A stretch of DNA of 7,139 nucleotides, taken from the NCBI GenBank assembly GCA_903954205.1, contig CAJBMR010000196.1:1-7139 (forward strand), written 5' to 3'. Origin of the DNA: an uncultured bacterium (GTDB lineage Bacteria; Actinomycetota; Actinomycetes; S36-B12). The notes under the pieces are model-generated. The model worked only from the letters and a program-made list of their open reading frames with translations. It had not been told where the DNA came from and did no database searches. The translations under genes were made by a program, and so were the position numbers. Shown here piece after piece: positions 1-5,834 of the stretch (the stretch's first letter is position 1; each line of letters starts with the position of its first letter).

Positions 1-227
1 CCAAGGCCGTATGCGCCAGTTGCCCCGTGCGCATCGAATGCGCTGACTACGCCGTCCGGGCCCGCGAGCCCTACGGCGTCTGGGGCGGCCTGACCGAGGA
101 AGACCGCGAGGCGATCTACGCTCGCATCGACCTCGCCGAGTACCCCCGCGCACGCGGTGAGGGCGCACGCATGGCCGCCACCGAGATCGACGCCGCCATT
201 CGCCCCCTCGTCTCCATCTCCGCCTGA
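1..227 (+). CDS. WhiB-family iron-sulfur transcriptional regulator, C-terminal part (5' truncated)
   Basis: The reading frame is open from the left edge (first full codon at base 3) and stops with TGA at 225-227. The visible peptide begins KAVCASCPVRIEC, that is CxxC-x5-C, the last three of the four cysteines that hold the [4Fe-4S] cluster in WhiB proteins. The GVWGG turn and the LTEEDR segment that follow are the family's sigma-A-contacting region. The first cysteine and the N-terminus lie outside the window. WhiB proteins are small cytoplasmic redox- or NO-responsive regulators that bind the primary sigma factor. The tail after the GVWGG region shows no RGR-type AT-hook, so WhiB7 is unlikely, but I cannot assign a subclass. 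A GTG at 27 lies inside the cysteine motif and is not a credible start. The gene ends 37 bp before the ornithine carbamoyltransferase start, and no functional link between the two is evident. Family assignment is firm; subgroup is open. Confidence 0.93.
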   Translation, partial: KAVCASCPVRIECADYAVRAREPYGVWGGLTEEDREAIYARIDLAEYPRARGEGARMAATEIDAAIRPLVSISA

Positions 228-228
228 C

Positions 229-242
229 CCGGGTCGGCCCGG
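229..242 (+). terminator. Short GC-rich hairpin after the whiB-type gene (weak terminator candidate)
   Basis: CCGGG (229-233) pairs perfectly with CCCGG (238-242) around a TCGG loop, immediately downstream of the WhiB stop codon. There is no run of T after the stem, so it is not a classical intrinsic terminator. GC-rich actinobacteria often lack T-tracts, but a five-base-pair stem is short and could be chance in such GC-rich DNA. It lies just upstream of the putative -10 box of the next gene. Confidence 0.3.
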
Positions 243-252
243 CCCTTCCCGC

Positions 253-258
253 TAGCCT
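253..258 (+). promoter_or_regulatory. -10 box TAGCCT placed for leaderless transcription of the OTC gene
   Basis: TAGCCT fits the actinobacterial -10 consensus TANNNT and ends six bases before the GTG at 265. A transcript starting about 7 bases after the box would begin at the start codon itself. No Shine-Dalgarno sequence lies between box and start, which supports a leaderless mRNA. No good -35 hexamer is visible about 17 bp upstream. The same spacing recurs before the genes at 5835 and 6563. Confidence 0.6.
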
Positions 259-264
259 CGTCCG

Positions 265-1254
265 GTGAACCTCACCGGACGCGACCTGCTCAGGGAGCTT
301 GACCTCTCCGACGCGGAGTTCGACGGGCTCATCCGCTTCGCGGCTGAACTCAAGGAGGAGCGCCGCGCGGGCCGAGAGGTGAAGCGCCTCGACGACAAGG
401 TCATCGCCCTCATCTTCGGCAAGACCTCCACCCGCACGCGAGTGGCCTTCGAGGTCGCGGCGTACCAGCAGGGTGCCCAGGTGACGGTCCTGGACTCGCA
501 GACCTCCCAGATCGGCCACAAGGAGTCGATGGCCGACACCGCGCGCGTGCTCTCCCGCATGTTCGACGCCATCGAATACCGCGGTGACGCGCAGGCGACT
601 GTCGATGAGCTCGCGCTCCACGCGGACGTTCCTGTTTACAACGGCCTTACCGATGAGTGGCACCCCACGCAGATGCTGGCCGACATGCTCACCATGCGCG
701 AGTACTCTCCTGATGGCTCCCTCAGTTACGCCTACCTCGGCGATGCCCGCTACAACATGGGTAACTCCCTGCTCGTAAGCGGAGCGATGCTCGGCGCGGA
801 TGTGCGCATCGTGGCGCCCGAGGCGCTGTGGCCATCACGAGAGGTACGCCGTGCGGCCGAGGAGCGCGCGGAGCGCACCGGCGCTCGCCTTCTGCTCACC
901 GAGGATCCCGCCGAGGGCGTGCCCGGGGCGCAGTTCGTGCACACCGATGTGTGGGTGTCCATGGGCGAACCCGCTGAGGTCTGGGCCGAACGCGTGGCCC
1001 TACTCAAGCCCTACCGCGTGGACTCATCCGTCATGGCTCTCACCGGCCGGACGGACGCCCGATTCATGCACTGCCTGCCGGCGTTCCACGACGAGAAGAC
1101 AGCCGTGGGCCGCACGGTCGCGGAGGAGTTCGGCCTGCGTGGCGGCGTCGAGGTGACGGACGAGGTATTCGAGTCGCCCGCGAGCATCGTCTTCGATCAG
1201 GCAGAGAACAGGATGCACACCATCAAGGCCCTGCTCGTCGCCACCCTCACCTGA
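265..1254 (+). CDS. argF: Ornithine carbamoyltransferase (ArgF/ArcB type)
   Basis: This 329-residue cytoplasmic enzyme joins carbamoyl phosphate and ornithine to give citrulline and phosphate, or runs in reverse in arginine deiminase catabolism. Visible motifs are the carbamoyl-phosphate loop STRTR (55-59), HPTQ (133-136), DARYNMGNSL (160-169) containing the asparagine that binds ornithine, the SMG loop (232-234), and HCLP (269-272) with the catalytic cysteine. The ending FDQAENRMHTIKA (310-322) is nearly identical to the E. coli enzyme as I recall it. Length and this C-terminus match the roughly 335-residue ArcB/enterobacterial ArgF group rather than the shorter anabolic ArgF usual in actinobacteria. 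A catabolic role (arcB) is therefore plausible, but no arcA or arcC lies in the window. The GTG start gives the expected N-terminus (LLRELDLS) and sits six bases after a TAGCCT box with no Shine-Dalgarno, suggesting a leaderless message. It converges on pckG with 15 bp between stop codons. Enzyme identity is very secure; anabolic versus catabolic is open. Confidence 0.96.
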   Translation: MNLTGRDLLRELDLSDAEFDGLIRFAAELKEERRAGREVKRLDDKVIALIFGKTSTRTRVAFEVAAYQQGAQVTVLDSQTSQIGHKESMADTARVLSRMFDAIEYRGDAQATVDELALHADVPVYNGLTDEWHPTQMLADMLTMREYSPDGSLSYAYLGDARYNMGNSLLVSGAMLGADVRIVAPEALWPSREVRRAAEERAERTGARLLLTEDPAEGVPGAQFVHTDVWVSMGEPAEVWAERVALLKPYRVDSSVMALTGRTDARFMHCLPAFHDEKTAVGRTVAEEFGLRGGVEVTDEVFESPASIVFDQAENRMHTIKALLVATLT

Positions 1255-1269
1255 CGAGAGTGCGGGGAG

Positions 1270-3096
1270 CTAGGCCTGCTGGAGGCGGTAGCGCAGAGCG
1301 TCAAGCTGGTCGTAGAGCGCCGAGGGCACCCGGTCGCCGAACTGCTCGTAGTACTCCTGCGTGAGGTCCGCCTCGGACAACCACGACTGCGAGTGGACCG
1401 CGAAGAGCTCGTCCATCTGCGCAGCCGGGATGTCGAGTCCATCGAGATTGAGCTCACCCTCCGCGGGGATCCGGCCCACAGACGTATCGACGGCGTCCGC
1501 CTTGCCCTCGACGCGGCGCACAATCCACTCGAGGACGCGCGAGTTGTCTCCGAAGCCGGGCCAGATGTAGTTGCCATCCTTGTCCTTGCGGAACCAGTTG
1601 ACCTGATAGATCTTCGGCAGTTTCTCCGGAGAGGTGAACTGACCGATCTTGAGCCAGTGCGCCCAGTAGTCCGCCATGTTGTAGCCGCAGAAGGGCAGCA
1701 TGGCGAAGGGGTCGCGACGCAGGGAGCCGACACTCCCCTCGGCGGCAGCGGTCTGCTCCGAGGACACGGTCGAGCCCATGAAGACGCCGTGCTCCCAGTC
1801 GAAGGACTCCGTGACAAGCGGCACGTTGGTGGCGCGGCGACCGCCGAAGAGGATCGCGTCGATCGGCACGCCCTCCGGGTCCTCCCAGTTGGGGGCGATG
1901 GAGGGGCACTGCCCCGCCGGGGCGGTGAAGCGCGCGTTGGGGTGCGATGAGGGGCGACCGGCCGAAGGGGTCCAGTCCTGGCCCTTCCAGTCGGTGAGAT
2001 GCGCGGGCGGCTCGTCGGTCAGGCCCTCCCACCACACATCACCGTCATCGGTGAGCGCGACGTTGGTGAAGATGCAGTTGGCGTAGAGAGACTTCACAGC
2101 GTTGGCATTGGTGTGCATGCCGGTGCCGGGAGCGACGCCGAAGAATCCGGCCTCGGGGTTGATGGCGTAGAGGCGTCCGTCCTTGCCGAAGCGCATCCAG
2201 GCGATGTCGTCACCGACGGTCTCGACGGTCCAGCCGGGCACCGCCGGCTCCAGCATGGCGAGGTTGGTCTTGCCGCATGCGGAGGGGAAGGCAGCGGTGA
2301 TGTAGCGGATGTCGCCCGAGGGAGCGGTGAGTTTGAGCACCAGCATGTGCTCGGCCATCCAACCCTCATCGCGCGCCATGGCCGAGGCGATGCGCAGGGC
2401 GAAGCACTTCTTGCCCAGCAGGGCGTTGCCGCCGTAGCCCGAGCCGTAGGACCAGATCTCACGGGTCTCGGGGAAATGAGTGATGTACTTCGTCTCATTG
2501 CACGGCCAGGAGACGTCAGGGCGAGCGTTGCCCTCGGCGTCGACGAGCGGGTAGCCCACCGAATGCACGGCGGGGACGAAGTCGCCGCGCTCGCCGATCT
2601 CCTCGAGGGCCGCGGAACCCATGCGGGTCATGATCTTCATGTTGACGACGACGTACGGCGAGTCGGTGAGCTCGACGCCGAGCTGCGCGATGTGCGAACC
2701 GAGCGGACCCATGGAGAAGGGGACGACATACATCGGGCGGCCGCGCATCGAGCCGGCGAAGAGACCGCCGAGTATGCCCTTCATCTCGGCCGGGTCCATC
2801 CAGTTGTTGGTGGGACCGGCGTCAGCCTCGTAGTGCGAGCAGATGTAGGTGCGGCTCTCGACTCGCGCAACGTCGCTGGGGTCGGAGCGGGCAAGGAAGG
2901 AATTGGGGCGCAGCTCGGGATTGAGGCGGATGAAGGTGCCGCTGTCGACCATCTGCGCGGTGAGGCGCTCCCACTCAGCGTCGGAGCCATCGCACCAGAT
3001 GATCTCGTCGGGCTGCGTGAGCTCCGCGACCTCCTCGACCCACTCGAGCAGCTTCTTGTTGCGGGTGGGCGGATTCTCCAGGCCACGGATCGTCAT
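1270..3096 (-). CDS. pckG: Phosphoenolpyruvate carboxykinase (GTP)
   Basis: This 608-residue cytosolic enzyme converts oxaloacetate plus GTP to phosphoenolpyruvate, CO2 and GDP, the entry step of gluconeogenesis, and can also run anaplerotically. It is full length for the GTP-dependent family (about 600-620). The P-loop with the family's reactive cysteine reads SACGKTN (272-278, Cys274). The second nucleotide/metal motif is GDDIAWMRFG (295-304), followed by the PEAGFFGVAPGTGMHTN block (314-330). The substrate-binding SRTYICS lies at 81-87 and the guanine-binding WPGFGDN at 512-518. The ATG start is supported by an AGGGA ribosome binding site five bases upstream (3102-3106). The gene lies 136 bp downstream of copA on the same strand. 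That gap holds a CRP/GlxR-like site and a stable hairpin, so independent regulation is more likely than an operon with copA. Identification is secure; the ATP-dependent PckA family is unrelated in sequence. Confidence 0.98.
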   Translation of the reverse strand: MTIRGLENPPTRNKKLLEWVEEVAELTQPDEIIWCDGSDAEWERLTAQMVDSGTFIRLNPELRPNSFLARSDPSDVARVESRTYICSHYEADAGPTNNWMDPAEMKGILGGLFAGSMRGRPMYVVPFSMGPLGSHIAQLGVELTDSPYVVVNMKIMTRMGSAALEEIGERGDFVPAVHSVGYPLVDAEGNARPDVSWPCNETKYITHFPETREIWSYGSGYGGNALLGKKCFALRIASAMARDEGWMAEHMLVLKLTAPSGDIRYITAAFPSACGKTNLAMLEPAVPGWTVETVGDDIAWMRFGKDGRLYAINPEAGFFGVAPGTGMHTNANAVKSLYANCIFTNVALTDDGDVWWEGLTDEPPAHLTDWKGQDWTPSAGRPSSHPNARFTAPAGQCPSIAPNWEDPEGVPIDAILFGGRRATNVPLVTESFDWEHGVFMGSTVSSEQTAAAEGSVGSLRRDPFAMLPFCGYNMADYWAHWLKIGQFTSPEKLPKIYQVNWFRKDKDGNYIWPGFGDNSRVLEWIVRRVEGKADAVDTSVGRIPAEGELNLDGLDIPAAQMDELFAVHSQSWLSEADLTQEYYEQFGDRVPSALYDQLDALRYRLQQA

Positions 3097-3130
3097 GGGA
3101 GTCCCTTCGGTCGAACGCCGTTGTCCGAGA

Positions 3131-3144
3131 GCCGCCGAAGCGGC
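3131..3144 (-). other. UUCG-tetraloop hairpin in the pckG leader
   Basis: Read on the minus strand the sequence is GCCGC-TTCG-GCGGC, a perfect five-base-pair stem closed by a C(UUCG)G tetraloop, one of the most stable RNA hairpin caps known. It lies 35-48 bases upstream of the pckG ATG and downstream of the copA stop. No T-tract follows, so it fits an mRNA 5'-leader stabiliser or weak terminator equally well. Function is inference. Confidence 0.4.
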
Positions 3145-3176
3145 ATGGCGACATCCTGCCGTTCCTGCAAGGCTCC

Positions 3177-3195
3177 GAAAACCTTGAAAACCCTT
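3177..3195. repeat. Tandem direct repeat GAAAACCTT / GAAAACCCTT upstream of pckG
   Basis: GAAAACCTT (3177-3185) is followed directly by GAAAACCCTT (3186-3195). The patch is clearly richer in A/T than its surroundings. On the minus strand (pckG direction) it reads AAGGGTTTTC then AAGGTTTTC. It may be part of the pckG promoter core or a regulator's paired half-sites. I could not place a convincing -10 hexamer in it, so this is recorded as a repeat only. Confidence 0.4.
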
Positions 3196-3208
3196 ACACG
3201 GTCAGCTT

Positions 3209-3224
3209 TGTGAGCAAGGGCACA
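3209..3224. promoter_or_regulatory. CRP/GlxR-like binding site upstream of pckG
   Basis: The plus strand reads TGTGA-GCAAGG-GCACA, matching the CRP-family palindrome TGTGA-N6-TCACA (CRP of mycobacteria, GlxR of corynebacteria) at nine of ten defined positions. It lies 113-128 bases upstream of the pckG ATG and just beyond the copA stop codon, so it is positioned to act on pckG. CRP-family control of central carbon genes is established in actinobacteria. Activation or repression cannot be judged without the transcription start. Confidence 0.5.
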
Positions 3225-3232
3225 GCCGGGTC

Positions 3233-5428
3233 TCAGGCGGTGGGACGGAAGCGACGCAAGAGGAGGCTGTTGGCGACGACAAACACCGAGGAGAAGGCCA
3301 TGGCGGCACCCGCGAAGAGCGGGCTGAGCAGGCCGACGGCTGCCAGCGGGATCATCGCGACGTTGTAGGCGAACGCCCAGAAGAGATTGCCCTTGATCGT
3401 GCGCAGGGTGCGGCGCGAGAGCCTGATGGCATCGACTGCCGAGAGCAGATCGGAGCGCACGAGCGTGATGTCGCTGGCCTCGATGGCAGCATCGGTCCCC
3501 GCACCCATGGCGATACCGAGATCGGCCTGGGCCAGGGCTGCGGCGTCATTGACTCCGTCACCTGTCATCGCGACAGAGGCCCCGGTCGCCTGCAGATCGC
3601 GCACGACGGCGACCTTGTCCTCCGGCAGCACCTCCGCAAATACCTCGTTGATGCCGACCTCACTCGCGACAGCGTGCGCCGACCGTGAGTTGTCGCCCGT
3701 GAGCAAGACAGGTCGCAGGCCCAGCTCGCGCAGGAGCGTGATTGCACGCGCACTCGACGGGCGGACCGCGTCAGCGACCACGAGCGCCCCGCGGACAGCA
3801 CCCTGCCAGCCGACCGCGACGACAGTGGCGCCCTCTCCTTCCGCCGCATCCATAGCGGCCTCCAAGACGGCGGGCACCGAAGACGCTCCCACCATGTCGG
3901 CCACCCAGGTGGGGCGCCCGACGGCCACGGAGATGTCGCCGACACGACCGGTGACGCCGAGCCCGCGGAAATTGGCGAAGTCTCCTGCGGGGGCGACCTC
4001 AAGGCCGCCGGCGATGGCCCGGGCGACGGGATGCTCGCTGTTGCGCTCCACCGCAGCGGCGAGACTGCCGACGATCACCGGGTCCTCGCCTGCCGCGACG
4101 AGGACGTCACGCAGAGCCATCCGCCCGGTCGTCACGGTGCCGGTCTTGTCGAGCACGATCACCGATGCGCGGCGCGTGTCTTCCAGCACCTCGGGTCCGC
4201 GGATGAGAATGCCCAACTGCGCACCACGTCCCGTGCCGACGAGGATCGCCGTCGGTGTCGCCAGGCCGAGCGCACAGGGGCAGGCGATGATGAGCACCGC
4301 CACGGCAGCAGTGAACGCCGCCTCTATGTCTCCCGTGAGTAGCCACCAGGCGCCGAGCGTGATCAGGGCGATGGCGATCACGACCGGGACGAAGACGGCG
4401 GAAATCCGGTCGGCGAGGCGTTGCACCGGCGCCTTGCCTGCCTGGGCTTCGACCACGAGCCGAGAGATGCGCGCGAGCTGGGTGTCGGCGCCCACGCGCG
4501 TCGCGCGCACGGTGATCACGCCATCGACGTTGATGGTGGAGCCCACGACGGCATCGCCCACGCCCACCTCGACCGGCAGGGACTCCCCCGTGAGCAGCGA
4601 GGTGTCGATGGCGCTGGCACCGTCCTCGACGACCCCATCGGTCGCAATGCGCTCGCCGGGCCGCACGACGAATCGATCTCCCACATGCACGTCCGCGACT
4701 GGGACCCGTCGTTCGACCCCATCGACGATGAGGGCGGCGTCGGGAGCGGCCAGCTCTGCGAGTGCCCTCAGGGCGGCCGTCGAGCGTCTCTTGGCGCGGG
4801 CCTCGAACCACCTGCCGGCGAGCAGGAAGACCGGCACGGCGGCGGCGACCTCGAGGTAGATGTCCGGCAGCCCCATCTCGGAGTGATCGCCGAATCCGTG
4901 AGACATCGTGTAGCCGATCTCGCCCGCTCCACCGAAGACAATTGCCCACAGGCTCCACAGGTACGCCGCGAGCACGCCCATGCTCACGAGCGTGTCCATT
5001 GGCGCGGCAGCGTGACGCGCGTTGATGGCTGCCGCGTGATGGAAGGGCCAGGCGCCCCAACCGACAATGACGGTCGTCAGGGCAAGCGCAGCCCACTGCC
5101 AGCCGGGGAATTGGAGAGCCGTGATCATGGAGAGCGCGACGACAGGAAGCGCCAGCACGAGCGAGACGGTGAAGCGCGTGCGCAGGGAATCAACGTCGCC
5201 GCCGTCGCTCACGCCATCGCTCACAGGGGCCGCTGCGTAGCCCGTTTGCTCCACCACGCGCACGAGGTCGGCCACGGGGATGTCGGAGTCGAGCTCGATG
5301 TGGGCGCTCTCGGTCGCGTAGTTGACCGTGGCATGCACTCCAGGCACGCGATTGAGCTTGCGCTCGATGCGTGACGCGCAGGTGGAGCACGTCATGCCTG
5401 AGATCGCGAGCTCGACGCTGTCAGACAC
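3233..5428 (-). CDS. copA: Cu(+)-exporting P-type ATPase (CopA-like, P1B)
   Basis: This 731-residue inner-membrane pump exports monovalent copper using ATP. From the N-terminus there is one heavy-metal-associated domain with GMTCSTC (11-17, CxxC metal site). Hydrophobic segments follow at about 85-105, 110-127, 146-168, 188-206, 341-364, 370-392, 683-701 and 703-720, the eight expected of P1B pumps. The actuator TGES is at 280-283, the transmembrane metal site CPC at 383-385, the phosphorylated DKTGT at 427-431, the P1B SEHP at 464-467, TGDN at 577-580 and GDGVND at 623-628. Tyr688-Asn689 and Met710...Ser714 near the C-terminus match the Cu(+) (P1B-1) signature rather than Zn/Cd pumps. I place the start at the GTG at 5428, because the frame's upstream 25 codons are unlike the family and AGGAGG sits four bases before this GTG. 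No copper chaperone or CsoR gene is adjacent in the window. It is divergent from csbD. P1B class is certain; Cu(+) specificity is very likely. Confidence 0.95.
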   Translation of the reverse strand: MSDSVELAISGMTCSTCASRIERKLNRVPGVHATVNYATESAHIELDSDIPVADLVRVVEQTGYAAAPVSDGVSDGGDVDSLRTRFTVSLVLALPVVALSMITALQFPGWQWAALALTTVIVGWGAWPFHHAAAINARHAAAPMDTLVSMGVLAAYLWSLWAIVFGGAGEIGYTMSHGFGDHSEMGLPDIYLEVAAAVPVFLLAGRWFEARAKRRSTAALRALAELAAPDAALIVDGVERRVPVADVHVGDRFVVRPGERIATDGVVEDGASAIDTSLLTGESLPVEVGVGDAVVGSTINVDGVITVRATRVGADTQLARISRLVVEAQAGKAPVQRLADRISAVFVPVVIAIALITLGAWWLLTGDIEAAFTAAVAVLIIACPCALGLATPTAILVGTGRGAQLGILIRGPEVLEDTRRASVIVLDKTGTVTTGRMALRDVLVAAGEDPVIVGSLAAAVERNSEHPVARAIAGGLEVAPAGDFANFRGLGVTGRVGDISVAVGRPTWVADMVGASSVPAVLEAAMDAAEGEGATVVAVGWQGAVRGALVVADAVRPSSARAITLLRELGLRPVLLTGDNSRSAHAVASEVGINEVFAEVLPEDKVAVVRDLQATGASVAMTGDGVNDAAALAQADLGIAMGAGTDAAIEASDITLVRSDLLSAVDAIRLSRRTLRTIKGNLFWAFAYNVAMIPLAAVGLLSPLFAGAAMAFSSVFVVANSLLLRRFRPTA

Positions 5429-5432
5429 GTGT

Positions 5433-5440
5433 CCTCCTCC
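5433..5440 (-). promoter_or_regulatory. Strong ribosome binding site fixing the copA start
   Basis: The minus strand reads GGAGGAGG followed by ACAC and then GTG (5428). This near-perfect Shine-Dalgarno at four-base spacing argues for the GTG start over the upstream in-frame candidate at 5503, which would add 25 residues unlike any metal-binding domain. Confidence 0.8.
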
Positions 5441-5447
5441 CTCATGC

Positions 5448-5453
5448 ACGGTA
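5448..5453 (-). promoter_or_regulatory. Putative -10 box TACCGT for copA
   Basis: On the minus strand TACCGT matches TANNNT and predicts a transcription start near 5441, giving a leader of about 13 bases that holds the ribosome binding site. No clear TTGACA-like -35 is present about 17 bp upstream; that position falls in the left arm of the inverted repeat at 5470-5505, consistent with a regulated promoter. The box overlaps the palindrome CGGTACCG. Confidence 0.4.
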
Positions 5454-5469
5454 CCGCCCAGAACGCATG

Positions 5470-5505
5470 CCATGACCGATCCATTCCTGGCCCGTCCGGT
5501 CACGG
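5470..5505. promoter_or_regulatory. Inverted repeat in the copA/csbD divergent promoter region (operator candidate)
   Basis: CCATGACCG (5470-5478) and CGGTCACGG (5497-5505) are inverted copies with one mismatch in nine positions, separated by 18 bases. The pair sits between the two outward-facing TACCGT boxes, with its left arm over the predicted copA -35 position. It does not resemble the CueR operator, nor the G/C-tract CsoR operator in any clear way. The binding protein, if any, is unknown. Confidence 0.4.
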
Positions 5506-5510
5506 GGGGC

Positions 5511-5516
5511 TACCGT
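5511..5516 (+). promoter_or_regulatory. Putative -10 box TACCGT for csbD
   Basis: TACCGT predicts a start near 5523 and a leader of about 31 bases carrying the csbD ribosome binding site. GGGCTAC occurs twice here (5507-5513 and 5519-5525). It resembles, with an extra C, the GGGTA -10 core of SigB-type stress promoters, so a stress sigma factor is possible but unproven. No good -35 is seen. Confidence 0.35.
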
Positions 5517-5553
5517 CAGGGCTACGACGCACGCGCGCCCAAGGGAGGGAGCC

Positions 5554-5790
5554 ATGGATCCGCTTTACAAGAACATCAAGGGCCGCTTCAAGGAGGCGGC
5601 CGGAGCGCTGACAGGCAACGACAAACTCCGCGCCGAGGGAGCCGCCGATCAGGCCGAGGCCCAGGTGGAGGACCTCGCGGGTGCGGTGACGGACAAGGCC
5701 GGCGAGCTCACCGATCAGGCCGCGGACAAGGCGACGGGATACTGGAACCAGATCAAGGGAGCCTTCGACGAGGGCAAGAAGGGCGAGTAG
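5554..5790 (+). CDS. CsbD family stress-response protein
   Basis: This 78-residue, very hydrophilic and highly charged protein begins with the CsbD core: KNIKGRFKEAAGALTGNDKL (7-26) followed by AEGAADQAEAQVEDLAG (28-44). The typical members read IKGxxKEAxGxLTGxxxLxxEGxxDQ. A second helix-forming stretch ends with a WNQIKGAF motif (64-71) that partly echoes the N-terminal KNIKGRF. CsbD proteins are small soluble helical proteins induced under general stress; in Bacillus csbD belongs to the SigB regulon, and their molecular function is not established. The ATG start has AGGGAGG five bases upstream (5542-5548). The gene is divergent from copA across 125 bp that includes an inverted repeat. Family assignment is confident. 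Confidence 0.9.
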   Translation: MDPLYKNIKGRFKEAAGALTGNDKLRAEGAADQAEAQVEDLAGAVTDKAGELTDQAADKATGYWNQIKGAFDEGKKGE

Positions 5791-5792
5791 CG

Positions 5793-5805
5793 GGGTCTCC
5801 GACCC
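5793..5805 (+). terminator. Small hairpin after csbD (weak terminator candidate)
   Basis: GGGTC (5793-5797) pairs with GACCC (5801-5805) across a TCC loop, starting three bases after the csbD stop. There is no T-tract. The position suits a terminator separating csbD from the next gene, which has its own promoter-like box, but the stem is short. Confidence 0.3.
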
Positions 5806-5822
5806 ACACCACGCGCCTCCCC

Positions 5823-5828
5823 TAGAGT
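5823..5828 (+). promoter_or_regulatory. -10 box TAGAGT placed for leaderless transcription of the S51 gene
   Basis: TAGAGT (TANNNT) ends six bases before the ATG at 5835. No Shine-Dalgarno lies in between; the intervening bases are CGCGGC. This is the same geometry as before the genes at 265 and 6563. No clear -35 is seen. Confidence 0.55.
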
Positions 5829-5834
5829 CGCGGC

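Noticed and set aside
1999..3213. 404-codon open frame on the plus strand opposite pckG
   Set aside because: It is antisense to an unmistakable PEP carboxykinase, has Gly/Val/Asp-rich low-complexity composition and no recognisable domain. Long antisense frames are expected in GC-rich coding DNA.
3189..3217. -35/-10 pair for pckG on the minus strand (TTGCTC at 3212-3217 with AAGGGT or AGGGTT downstream)
   Set aside because: The -35 is passable but no hexamer at 16-18 bp spacing fits TANNNT, so the promoter cannot be placed with confidence.
3387..4859. 490-codon open frame on the plus strand opposite copA
   Set aside because: Composition is dominated by Ala/Ser/Thr/Arg, with no motif, and it lies entirely over the P-type ATPase; a codon-bias shadow.
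5503..5516. Six-G run followed by CTACCGT as a CsoR-type copper operator
   Set aside because: CsoR operators have inverted G/C tracts on both sides of a centre; only one tract is present here, so the match is not supportable.
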